A stretch of DNA of 5,965 bases from Pseudomonadota bacterium (GTDB taxonomy: Bacteria; Desulfobacterota; Desulfovibrionia; Desulfovibrionales; Desulfovibrionaceae), in assembly GCA_023450535.1 (NCBI GenBank), contig JAEXGX010000360.1:1-5965 (forward strand). The letters run 5' to 3'. The notes beneath the pieces are model-generated. The model searched no databases, was not told the DNA's origin, and was given only the letters and a program-made list of their open reading frames with translations. The translations under genes were made by a program, and so were the position numbers. Position 1 is the stretch's first letter. Each line of letters starts with the position of its first letter. This document shows positions 1 through 5,331 of this stretch, in pieces.

Positions 1-765
1 ACCCACGCGTTTCATAAGTGGAATGGTAAACGTACCCGTGCCGTACACGTTGGCCGGGGCGGAACCGGAGATAGTGCCGAACAAGGCGCTGGCGAAAATG
101 GATACTTTGGCCGGGCCGCCCTGTGAACGCCGGGTAAGCAGGCAGGCCAGATCCATGAACAGCGCGCTCATATTGGCCCGTTCAAGAAACGCGCCGAACA
201 TGACAAAGGCGAAGATCATGCCCGCCGCCGCAGCCAGAGGAACGCCGTAAATACCGTCCGTGGTAAGGAACAGTTGTTCGAGCAGGTCGCTGTGCAGGAT
301 GCCGTTGTGCTTCAGGCCCGCCGGAAGGTATTGCCCGCAAAAGGCATAGAGAAGGAAACACAAGGACACGATGACCAGGGGCAGGCCCGCCGTGCGCCGG
401 GTAATTTCCAGCACGAGAATGACCGCTGAAATGCCCATGAAATAATCCATGCCGCTGACCGGGTCCACATAGCGCAGTCTGTCCAGAATGGCGTCGTTGT
501 TGGCAAAGACATAAGCGCCGATGGCCAGCGCAAGCCCGGCGAGGCAGAGGTCGAGCAGCAGCATGGGAACGGGTTCGGCTCCTTCCCGGTATTTGAACGC
601 CGGCTTCCAGAGAAAGACCAGAACCATGACCAGAGCCAGATGAGTAGCGCGCTGGATGGGGGTGGGCAGAACAGTGAAACCGCCCGTGGAGTATATCTGG
701 AACAGGGTCAGCGCCACGGCGAACAGAGATGCGGCCGGGGCCAGAGTCTTACGGGAAAATTCCAT
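1..765 (-). CDS. TRAP transporter fused permease (4TM/12TM), 5' part; runs off left edge
   Basis: The first 255 codons of a TRAP (tripartite ATP-independent periplasmic) fused permease are visible, and the frame is still open at base 1. Such proteins join the small 4TM (DctQ-like) and large (DctM-like) subunits in one inner-membrane protein and import organic acids with an ion gradient, fed by a TAXI-type periplasmic receptor. Hydrophobic segments lie near residues 9-27, 40-54, 68-88, 107-121, 127-145 and 175-194. The DctM signature SGSAPANVYGTGTFTIPLMKR spans 233-253 in two overlapping blocks. The start ATG (763-765) follows GAAGGA with a 7-base gap. The receptor gene ends 122 bases upstream, so the two are probably co-transcribed. 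It is a close paralogue of the permease at 3013-4913: at DNA level bases 1-120 match 4141-4260 at about 88% by hand count. The substrate cannot be read from the sequence. Confidence 0.93.
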   Translation of the reverse strand, partial: MEFSRKTLAPAASLFAVALTLFQIYSTGGFTVLPTPIQRATHLALVMVLVFLWKPAFKYREGAEPVPMLLLDLCLAGLALAIGAYVFANNDAILDRLRYVDPVSGMDYFMGISAVILVLEITRRTAGLPLVIVSLCFLLYAFCGQYLPAGLKHNGILHSDLLEQLFLTTDGIYGVPLAAAAGMIFAFVMFGAFLERANMSALFMDLACLLTRRSQGGPAKVSIFASALFGTISGSAPANVYGTGTFTIPLMKRVG

Positions 766-824
766 AGGGAAGATCCTTCACCTGGAGTGTGCAAAGGTGT
801 TTTGCGGTCTTTTGTCCCACCCCT

Positions 825-832
825 CCCCCCCC
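825..832. repeat. C8/G8 homopolymer in the receptor-permease 1 spacer
   Basis: Eight C on the plus strand (G8 in the mRNA sense) are followed by alternating CA. The tract is flanked by CACCCC (818-823) and GGGGTG (840-845), which can pair as a weak hairpin in the 122-base leader of permease 1. The rest of this spacer shows no gene and no U-tailed terminator. A tract of this length is prone to slippage, but it lies outside coding sequence and about 60 bases from the start codon, so any effect on expression is speculative. Confidence 0.4.
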
Positions 833-887
833 ACACACAGGGGTGAAGCGTTGTGAGGGGCGGGCGTGGGAGGATAGCGGGGGGTGT

Positions 888-1865
888 TTACTTCAGCCAG
901 CCCGCTTCTTTAAAGTATCGGATCGCGCCGGGGTGCAGGGGGAATGCGAGATCCTGCCAGGCCGTGGCCGGGTCCATGGTCGCCCATCCGGCATTGGCAA
1001 TTGCGATATCTCCTCTCTTTTCACTGACAGCCTTGGTTATCCTGTACACGAGGTCTTCCGGCAGGTCGGAGCGCGCCAGCAGTTCGGCGGAGTCCGCGAT
1101 GGAAACAATGCCTTCGCCCACGATGCCGCCGTACATGTCCGCCGGAATAAGATGCCGCTTAACGCCATACTGCTCTTCCATTTTGGCCAGTACAGCGTCG
1201 TCTACGGAGAGCCAGGACATTTTGACGTCCTTGGAAAGCTCAACCAGAAACCATACTTCGCCGGGGCCGAGCCAGGTAATAATATCCACCTGACCGTCCT
1301 TGATCATGTTGGCTACGTCATCCCAGTTGTTGGTGATGACCTTGCCGCCCCAGGCTGTGATGTCCTTGTACGTGTAGCCATAGAGGTTCAGCATCCAGCG
1401 TGCCCAAACCTCGGTGCCGCTTCCGATGGGGCCGACGGCCAGACGCACGGGCAGTTTTTTTTCTCCGATTTGCCGGAGCGACGTGTAACCACGGTCGGAA
1501 CAAGACACGATATGCATGCGCGACACGTCCATAATGTTGAAGATTGAAGAAACACCCTCAATTTTGCTCTTGAACGGATCCAGGCCCTTGGCAGCGGAAA
1601 CGGCGATGCTGTGTGTGGCTATGGAGATGTCGCCCTCGCCTTTTTGCAGACGGATGGGGTTGGACAGGCCTCCGCCGGGAAGCAGGCTGATTTTGATGTC
1701 GGGATAGTGGGTATTGATCGCTTTGCCTACGGCCCCCATGCCCACATACCAGACGCCGGACGTGGGGCCGGACAGAATTTTCACATGTTCCGCCGCCGGA
1801 GAGGGCGAAGGCAGAAAGAACAGGGCTGCTGCAAGGGCCGCCGCGCGCAGAAGGGCATGTTTCAT
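888..1865 (-). CDS. TAXI family TRAP transporter solute-binding receptor
   Basis: A 325-residue periplasmic receptor, close to the usual TAXI family length of about 320. Residues 1-25 are a signal peptide: MKH, a long Ala/Leu/Phe core, then SPSPAA with likely cleavage before Glu26. The mature protein opens with the family's ligand-binding loop, GPTSGVWYVGMGAV (33-46), which replaces the more common GGxxGxYYP form. PGGGLSNPIRLQKGEGDISIA (63-83) matches the TAXI pattern TGGSxxNxxxLxxGxxDxA. AVGPIGSGTE (143-152) begins the second lobe. It captures a small anion and docks on the fused membrane subunit, most simply the permease starting at 765. The ATG follows AGGAG at 7 bases. Ligands of TAXI proteins vary and this one cannot be assigned. 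It is the only receptor gene in a window with two permeases. Confidence 0.93.
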   Translation of the reverse strand: MKHALLRAAALAAALFFLPSPSPAAEHVKILSGPTSGVWYVGMGAVGKAINTHYPDIKISLLPGGGLSNPIRLQKGEGDISIATHSIAVSAAKGLDPFKSKIEGVSSIFNIMDVSRMHIVSCSDRGYTSLRQIGEKKLPVRLAVGPIGSGTEVWARWMLNLYGYTYKDITAWGGKVITNNWDDVANMIKDGQVDIITWLGPGEVWFLVELSKDVKMSWLSVDDAVLAKMEEQYGVKRHLIPADMYGGIVGEGIVSIADSAELLARSDLPEDLVYRITKAVSEKRGDIAIANAGWATMDPATAWQDLAFPLHPGAIRYFKEAGWLK

Positions 1866-1928
1866 GAGAGGACTCCTGAATCACGGTTGCAAGGAATACA
1901 GGGAGCAAGCTCCCCCGGCTCCTCCCGT

Positions 1929-1951
1929 AATTATAACTTGGCGTAATAATT
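1929..1951 (-). promoter_or_regulatory. Candidate promoter -10 box inside a 23-bp dyad, upstream of the receptor gene
   Basis: On the minus strand a perfect TATAAT lies at 1935-1930, about 65 bases before the receptor start. It is embedded in an inverted repeat: arms at 1929-1937 and 1943-1951 match at 8 of 9 positions around a 5-base centre. No convincing TTGACA-like -35 is found 15-18 bases upstream, so an activator would be needed if this is a promoter. The dyad overlapping the -10 would suit an operator. It is also the one AT-rich island in an otherwise GC-rich hairpin region. Function is inferred. Confidence 0.35.
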
Positions 1952-2065
1952 GGGAGTGCAGGGCGTACTGCGCCCGCGCTGCTCTCTGTTTCCCTAAGCC
2001 GCTTCACGGCTAAGGGAAATGACGGGCAAGCCCGTCACCCTTCGGGCAGGTGCCGAAGGGGTGTC

Positions 2066-2098
2066 TGAGGGGGTGATGAGCCCCCTCAAAGGCTTTTT
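2066..2098 (+). terminator. Hairpin with T5 tail, plus-strand orientation
   Basis: A perfect 8-bp GC-rich stem (TGAGGGGG/CCCCCTCA, loop TGATGAG) ends at 2088 and is followed after five bases by TTTTT (2094-2098). The T-run is on the wrong side for the minus-strand genes and is set back from the stem. If it terminates anything, it stops antisense transcription entering the amidohydrolase gene. It may simply be another member of the hairpin cluster. Confidence 0.25.
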
Positions 2099-2131
2099 CA
2101 GAGCGTCAGGGAGTAAGCTTCCTGCGTTGTT

Positions 2132-2986
2132 TCAGTCGAGAGGAATGTCCAGTTTGAGCGCCTTGGCGGCGTTCTGGTAAAGAACCTTGGGCAGAACTCC
2201 GGGCTTGAAGGGCAGTTTTTTGAAATGTTCCACGCCCGCTTCCAGCGGAATGAAGGGGTATGCCGTGCCGAACAGGAAGCGATCCTGAAGGGCGAAGTTC
2301 GCCGCTGTGACGTAATCCTGCCAGCCGGGCTGATTGAACAGGTACATGTCGGGGCAGATGTACACATTGGGACGGCGGTAGGCCACAAACAGGATTTCCG
2401 TCACCCAGGGGTAGCCTCCGTGCGTGTTGACTATGGTGAGCCTGGGGAAGTCCGCCGCGATCTGGTCGATGAGCATGGGAGCGCTGTAGCTGGCATCAGG
2501 GCCATTGCCTCCGCCCGCCATGAGCAGCAGGGGGATGCCTTCCGCCTCGCATTTTTCATAGATAGGGTAAATGCGGCGGTCGTTGGGATACATGGGCACA
2601 GGCAAGAGGCCCGGTTCCATACCGACGCCCTTAAGCGGGCCGTTGACGACAAAGCGATCAATCTCGTCAAAGGCCTTGCCTTTGTCTGAAGGGTCGATGC
2701 CCGCCACGCCGATAAAACGATTGGGATAGTCCTGCAATATGGCGCAGATGTCTTCGTTTGAAACGTCCCCCAGGAATGCATGGGCCCGGCGTCCCGGCAC
2801 CACGCCGCAGCTTATGCCCGCCGCGTCCATTTCCTGTAACAGCAGTTCGGGAGAACGCTGGGTGGTGGAAGGAGCCTGCTCCATGCCGAAGCTACGGCTC
2901 ATTCTCGCACTGCGCTGCACGTCGCGAAACAGGCTGAGATTCAGGAATCCCCGCGCCGGGGGACGAAGGCGAAAGTCGATAATCAT
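2132..2986 (-). CDS. Amidohydrolase-2-like TIM-barrel protein lacking most metal ligands
   Basis: This 284-residue protein resembles the amidohydrolase-2 family (COG2159/PF04909). The resemblance shows in the N-terminal strand MIIDFRLRPP, in GIPLLLMAGGG (150-160), in IVNTHGGYPWVTE (185-197), and in the C-terminal FLFGTAYPFIPLEAG (238-251) followed by the family ending KVLYQNAAKALKL. In metal-dependent members strand 1 carries HxH, strand 5 His and strand 8 Asp (GSDYP). Here these positions read Arg6-Leu-Arg8, Met156 and Ala242; only His189 remains. It may be a metal-independent lyase or decarboxylase-like subgroup, or a non-catalytic member. The ATG follows GGAGG at 5 bases, and the gene begins 26 bases after the permease stop, so it belongs to that operon. 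It has no signal peptide and should be cytoplasmic, where it may act on the imported substrate or a product of it. That role is inferred from position only. Confidence 0.88.
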   Translation of the reverse strand: MIIDFRLRPPARGFLNLSLFRDVQRSARMSRSFGMEQAPSTTQRSPELLLQEMDAAGISCGVVPGRRAHAFLGDVSNEDICAILQDYPNRFIGVAGIDPSDKGKAFDEIDRFVVNGPLKGVGMEPGLLPVPMYPNDRRIYPIYEKCEAEGIPLLLMAGGGNGPDASYSAPMLIDQIAADFPRLTIVNTHGGYPWVTEILFVAYRRPNVYICPDMYLFNQPGWQDYVTAANFALQDRFLFGTAYPFIPLEAGVEHFKKLPFKPGVLPKVLYQNAAKALKLDIPLD

Positions 2987-3012
2987 GCTTTCCTCCCAAA
3001 AAGGTAAAGTGG

Positions 3013-4707
3013 TTACAAAGTGTCAGGCTCTGGCGCGTTTCCGCATTTTTTCTTTGCTATCTGGGTAATTCCGGCCAGAATGATAAAAGCGATGCCGAGA
3101 GCGTCGGTTGCAGGGCCGGGATAAATCAACGTCAGGCCGCCGAGAACGAGCAGAACGCGTTCCCACAGGGCGCAACGGGCCAACATCCAGCCCTGCATAC
3201 CCATAGCCAGCCCGATGACGCCAATCACAGCCGTTGCACACGCAATAGCCAGGGCAAACGTGTCGCCTTGCAGCAGCAGCGCGGGCTGGTACACAAACAT
3301 GAAGGGAATGATGAAGGCCACGATGCCCAGTTTGACCGAAACGAAGCCCGTTCTCATGGCGTCCGCCTCGGCTATGGCCGCGCCCGCGAATGAGGCCATA
3401 CATACCGGCGGGGTAATGACGGAGAGAATGGCGTAATAGAATACGAACATATGCGCGGCCACGGGGGGAACTCCTACCTTGATCAGCGCGGGCGCGCCGA
3501 GCGTGGCCACGATGATGTATGCCGGAGTGGTGGGCACACCCATGCCCAGCACAATGCAGGTAGCGGCAAGAAAGAGCATGAGCAGGAAGAGGCGGTCGCC
3601 CGCCAGCGTGGTGACCAGATTGATGAAATTATATCCGACGCCGGTGAGCGCGATGACCCCGATGACAATGCCCGCGCAGGCGCAGCAGGAGGAAATCATG
3701 AGCGCGTTGCGGGCACTCCATTCCAGACCTTGAATCAGGCGGGTGGGCGTCATGCGGGTTTCTTTGCGGAAATACGAGAGCAGAACCACGCACAGGGTAG
3801 CAAAGAAGGCGCAAAAGATGACACTGCGGCCCATGAACATGGCGGCAAGAAGCAGGACGATGGGCAGCAGGTAATACAAACGGCTGAGAACCTGACGGCG
3901 ATCCGGCACCTGATCGGCGGGCAGTTTGCCCAGATCCTTGCTCAGGGCTTCAAAGTGGATCATGGCCAGCAGGGCGAGGTAGTAAAGAAACGCGGGAAGA
4001 AGCGCCGCCTTGGCAATGGCAAGGTAGCCCGCTCCGGTGAGGTCGGCCATGATGAAGGCCGCCGCGCCCATGATCGGAGGCATGATCTGGCCTCCGGTGG
4101 AGGCCACGGCTTCCACGGCCCCGGCAAAGGGGGCAGAATAACCCACGCGCTTCATGAGCGGGATGGTAAACGTGCCCGTGCCGTACACGTTGGCCGGGGC
4201 GGAACCGGAAATGGTCCCGAACAGAGCACTGGCGAAAATGGCCACCTTGGCCGGGCCGCCTTTTGAATTTTTCGTCAGCAGGCAGGCCAGATCCATGAAG
4301 ACGCTGCTCATGCCGCTGACGTGCAGAAATGCGCCGAACATGACAAAGGCGAAGATCATGGTCGAGGCGACGGCCAGAGGCGTTCCGTAGATGCCGTCGG
4401 TCAGAAGAAAAAGCTGTTCCACAAGCTGCTTTGCGCTGACGCCGGGGTGCGCCAGCCCGCCGGGAAGTTTGTCGCCCCACAGCCCGTAGGCCAGAAATGC
4501 GCCGGAAACAAGCACCAGAGACCAGCCGGATGCGCGGCGCGTAGTTTCAAGAACAAGACCAATGAGAATAACCCCGTAGATCATGTCGCGCGGCGTGACT
4601 TCATCCACATAACGGATGCGGGACATGAGGTTGGTCTGCTCGGTAAGAACATAGCAGGCGGAGGAAAAGGCCAGAATGACCAGAATACTATTCAGCACCC
4701 TGAACAT
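3013..4707 (-). CDS. TRAP transporter fused permease, main body (downstream of frameshift)
   Basis: These 564 residues hold the end of the DctQ-like part and the whole DctM-like part of a TRAP fused permease. The signatures SGSAPANVYGTGTFTIPLMK (167-186) and VEAVASTGGQIMPPIMGAAAF (198-218, two adjoining blocks) form the transport core of the first half. LGMGVPTTPAY (387-397) and ITPPVCMASFAGAAIA (431-446) are their counterparts in the second half. The last 70 residues add two more hydrophobic segments and a basic tail. Compared with permease 1, the first 68 residues are missing from this frame and lie in the frame of the ORF at 4692-4913; one added base joins them into a 633-residue protein. 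The ATG at 4705-4707 has no Shine-Dalgarno site, only an A-run, so independent initiation looks weak. Recoding, coupled re-initiation, a true mutation or a base-calling error are all possible. The amidohydrolase gene follows after 26 bases. Confidence 0.9.
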   Translation of the reverse strand: MFRVLNSILVILAFSSACYVLTEQTNLMSRIRYVDEVTPRDMIYGVILIGLVLETTRRASGWSLVLVSGAFLAYGLWGDKLPGGLAHPGVSAKQLVEQLFLLTDGIYGTPLAVASTMIFAFVMFGAFLHVSGMSSVFMDLACLLTKNSKGGPAKVAIFASALFGTISGSAPANVYGTGTFTIPLMKRVGYSAPFAGAVEAVASTGGQIMPPIMGAAAFIMADLTGAGYLAIAKAALLPAFLYYLALLAMIHFEALSKDLGKLPADQVPDRRQVLSRLYYLLPIVLLLAAMFMGRSVIFCAFFATLCVVLLSYFRKETRMTPTRLIQGLEWSARNALMISSCCACAGIVIGVIALTGVGYNFINLVTTLAGDRLFLLMLFLAATCIVLGMGVPTTPAYIIVATLGAPALIKVGVPPVAAHMFVFYYAILSVITPPVCMASFAGAAIAEADAMRTGFVSVKLGIVAFIIPFMFVYQPALLLQGDTFALAIACATAVIGVIGLAMGMQGWMLARCALWERVLLVLGGLTLIYPGPATDALGIAFIILAGITQIAKKKCGNAPEPDTL

Positions 4708-4913
4708 GTTTTTTTCAGGGCTGGGTCATTGTTTGCGTAGCCGGGGGTGATCATGACAATCAGAGCCATGACGATGGAAAGATGTATGGCCCGCAGTACA
4801 TGCGCGTCTATCAGGCCGAAGCCGCCGGTAAAATAGATCTGAAAGACTGAAAGGAATACCGCCAGTGCCGTAATTAAGTATTTGAGCATGGGTGCACAGT
4901 TGATTCTAGGCAT
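4692..4913 (-). CDS. N-terminal fragment of the TRAP fused permease (upstream of frameshift)
   Basis: A 73-codon frame whose first 68 residues are the normal N-terminus of the permease continued at 3013-4707. It aligns with permease 1: LSVFQIYFTGGF against LTLFQIYSTGGF, and RAIHLSIVMALIV against RATHLALVMVLVF. Two membrane segments lie near residues 10-28 and 39-56. The start at 4913 is set by a strong GAGGAGG eight bases upstream; the internal Met9 has no such site. The last five residues (TCSGC) are out-of-frame readthrough with no counterpart in permease 1. From the start to the shared RYVD motif, the DNA is 8 bases longer than in permease 1 while the joined protein would be 3 residues (9 bases) longer, so exactly one base is missing. 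Alone it is too short to work as a DctQ subunit, which needs four segments. Annotation as one disrupted gene, 3013-4913, is equally fair. Confidence 0.82.
   Translation of the reverse strand: MPRINCAPMLKYLITALAVFLSVFQIYFTGGFGLIDAHVLRAIHLSIVMALIVMITPGYANNDPALKKTCSGC
4698..4720 (-). other. Frameshift site: A7 run in the loop of a perfect 7-bp hairpin
   Basis: In the mRNA sense, CCCTGAA (4720-4714) and TTCAGGG (4704-4698) pair perfectly around a 9-base loop. Seven consecutive A (4715-4709) span the stem-loop junction, and the loop also holds the ATG of the downstream frame (4707-4705). The upstream frame reads CTG AAA AAA ACA and ends at TGA 4694-4692. The downstream frame is closed above by TGA 4728-4726. 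The switch must therefore happen within about 35 bases, and only the A-run is an obvious slip point. A -1 slip gives Leu-Lys-Lys-Asn-Met and restores alignment with permease 1. Confidence 0.75.
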
Positions 4914-4920
4914 GGAAGAT

Positions 4921-4944
4921 TCCTCCTCAAGGGGGTGAACCTTG
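4921..4944 (-). promoter_or_regulatory. Strong ribosome binding site preceded by a small hairpin
   Basis: In the mRNA sense CAAGG (4944-4940) and CCTTG (4932-4928) form a 5-bp stem with a 7-base loop, abutting AGGAGG (4927-4922), which sits eight bases before the permease 2 start. This site decides the start at 4913. The stem does not sequester the AGGAGG itself, so a strong regulatory effect is not implied. Confidence 0.5.
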
Positions 4945-5008
4945 TTGCATTTGGAAGAGAAATATTTCAGATCCAGGAATGAGTGATAGTTATTGTATTA
5001 AAGTATGA

Positions 5009-5019
5009 TACACAGTGTA
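5009..5019. promoter_or_regulatory. 11-bp palindrome TACACAGTGTA in the permease 2 leader
   Basis: A perfect palindrome around a single central base lies at about +32 to +42 from the predicted sigma-54 start site. It could be a small operator, but its half-sites fit no regulator I recognise, and a palindrome this short is not rare. The surrounding leader (4945-5060) shows no gene. Confidence 0.25.
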
Positions 5020-5060
5020 CTGAGGGGTATATTGAAGAAGAATATGTTTTATATTTGTGA

Positions 5061-5076
5061 AGCAAGGATCATGCCA
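5061..5076 (-). promoter_or_regulatory. Sigma-54 (RpoN) promoter for the permease 2-amidohydrolase operon
   Basis: The minus strand reads TGGCATGATCCTTGCT. This fits the sigma-54 consensus TGGCACG-N4-TTGCW at all conserved positions except C to T in the -24 half. The invariant GG (5075-5074) and GC (5063-5062) are exactly ten bases apart, as required. The predicted start site is near 5050, giving a leader of about 137 bases before the ATG at 4913. Sigma-54 promoters need an AAA+ activator bound upstream, and tandem repeats lie where such a site is expected (5162-5185). Operons for uptake and breakdown of organic acids or nitrogen compounds are often controlled this way. No regulator gene is in the window. 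Confidence 0.68.
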
Positions 5077-5161
5077 TGTTAAATATATTTTTGTGAACGG
5101 GGATTTTTTCAAAGATAGAGCGAAGAAACAGGAAAAATATTGTTGTTGCATGTGTATAATG

Positions 5162-5185
5162 TGGACATGTAAAAAATGGACATGT
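5162..5185. promoter_or_regulatory. Tandem 9-bp repeats, candidate enhancer for the sigma-54 activator
   Basis: TGGACATGT occurs at 5162-5170 and again at 5177-5185, separated by six A. The repeat period is 15 bp and each copy contains the palindrome ACATGT. A related CATGT at 5149-5153 forms an inverted pair with ACATG at 5165-5169. The repeats lie about 112-135 bases upstream of the predicted sigma-54 start site, the normal distance for an enhancer-binding activator. Which regulator binds is unknown. Confidence 0.45.
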
Positions 5186-5231
5186 TGAAAAATCCTGCAT
5201 CAAAGCAATACAGGGTATGCTATTTTGTTTT

Positions 5232-5250
5232 ACGCCCCTGTCGGGGGCGT
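5232..5250. repeat. GC-rich hairpin next to the hsdR terminator
   Basis: ACGCCCC (5232-5238) and GGGGCGT (5244-5250) form a perfect 7-bp stem with a 5-base loop. It lies six bases beyond the stem of the large terminator. It has no T-run on its downstream side on either strand, so it does not look like a terminator itself. It may back up the larger one or protect an RNA 3' end. Confidence 0.5.
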
Positions 5251-5255
5251 TAACG

Positions 5256-5309
5256 AAAAACCGCCGTCCGGTGCGAAGCTTGAAATTTCGCACCGGACGG
5301 CGGTTTTTT
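5256..5309. terminator. Bidirectional rho-independent terminator downstream of hsdR
   Basis: A perfect 17-bp GC-rich inverted repeat (5261-5277 and 5287-5303, loop 9) is flanked by A5 (5256-5260) and T6 (5304-5309), extending the pairing to 22 bp. It gives a U-tail on both strands. It begins 22 bases past the hsdR stop codon and should end that transcript, insulating the transporter operon. As there is no plus-strand gene in front of it, the other direction would serve only antisense or small-RNA transcription. Confidence 0.92.
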
Positions 5310-5331
5310 GAAATGTTTTTGGGAAAATACG

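Larger units (their letters stand above)
1895..2125. repeat. Cluster of hairpins between amidohydrolase and receptor genes
   Basis: The spacer holds six or seven inverted repeats. Listed on the plus strand: 1901-1914 (GGGAG/CTCCC, loop CAAG); 1961-1975 (GGGCG/CGCCC, loop 5); 1989-2019 (12-bp arms, one mismatch, loop 7); 2020-2037 (TGACGGG/CCCGTCA, loop 4); 2038-2060 (8-bp arms, loop 7); 2066-2088 (8-bp arms, loop 7); and a weaker one at 2108-2123 containing one G-U pair. The outermost two are also direct repeats: bases 1899-1915 and 2107-2123 match at 14 of 17. Read on the minus strand none has a U-tail, so they do not look like classic terminators for the genes here. They could protect or process the mRNA between amidohydrolase and receptor, or be a mosaic of short mobile palindromes of the REP/MITE kind. 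There is no coding sequence in this stretch. Confidence 0.7.
4141..4913 (-). repeat. Permease paralogue repeat (second copy of 1-765)
   Basis: The 5' ends of the two permease genes form a diverged direct repeat in the same orientation, offset by 4140 bases. Similarity is strongest at 1-240 against 4141-4380, where whole 10-base blocks are identical, and it fades towards the gene starts. It most likely reflects gene duplication, perhaps with later conversion of the conserved core. Left of base 1 the repeat probably continues. Confidence 0.75.

Noticed and set aside
789..1547. Long plus-strand open frame (252 codons) opposite the receptor gene
   Set aside because: It is antisense to a clear TAXI receptor, has no family resemblance, and starts in the C-rich spacer without a ribosome binding site. 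GC-rich codon bias explains it.
1558..2007. Minus-strand open frame (149 codons) overlapping the receptor start
   Set aside because: It overlaps the receptor's signal peptide and N-terminal lobe in another frame and begins inside the hairpin cluster. It has low-complexity Arg/Ser/Pro content and no Shine-Dalgarno site.
1895..2125. CRISPR array
   Set aside because: The repeats here are different hairpins with no uniform direct repeat, no regular spacers and no cas gene in the window.
3451..4266. Plus-strand open frame (271 codons) opposite permease 2
   Set aside because: Its composition is rich in Gly, His, Arg and Gln, as expected from reading a hydrophobic membrane-protein gene backwards. 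It lies wholly within the well-supported permease.
5069..5293. Minus-strand open frame (74 codons) in the spacer before permease 2
   Set aside because: It begins inside the terminator hairpin, has no ribosome binding site, and runs through the sigma-54 upstream region. It does not resemble a protein I know.
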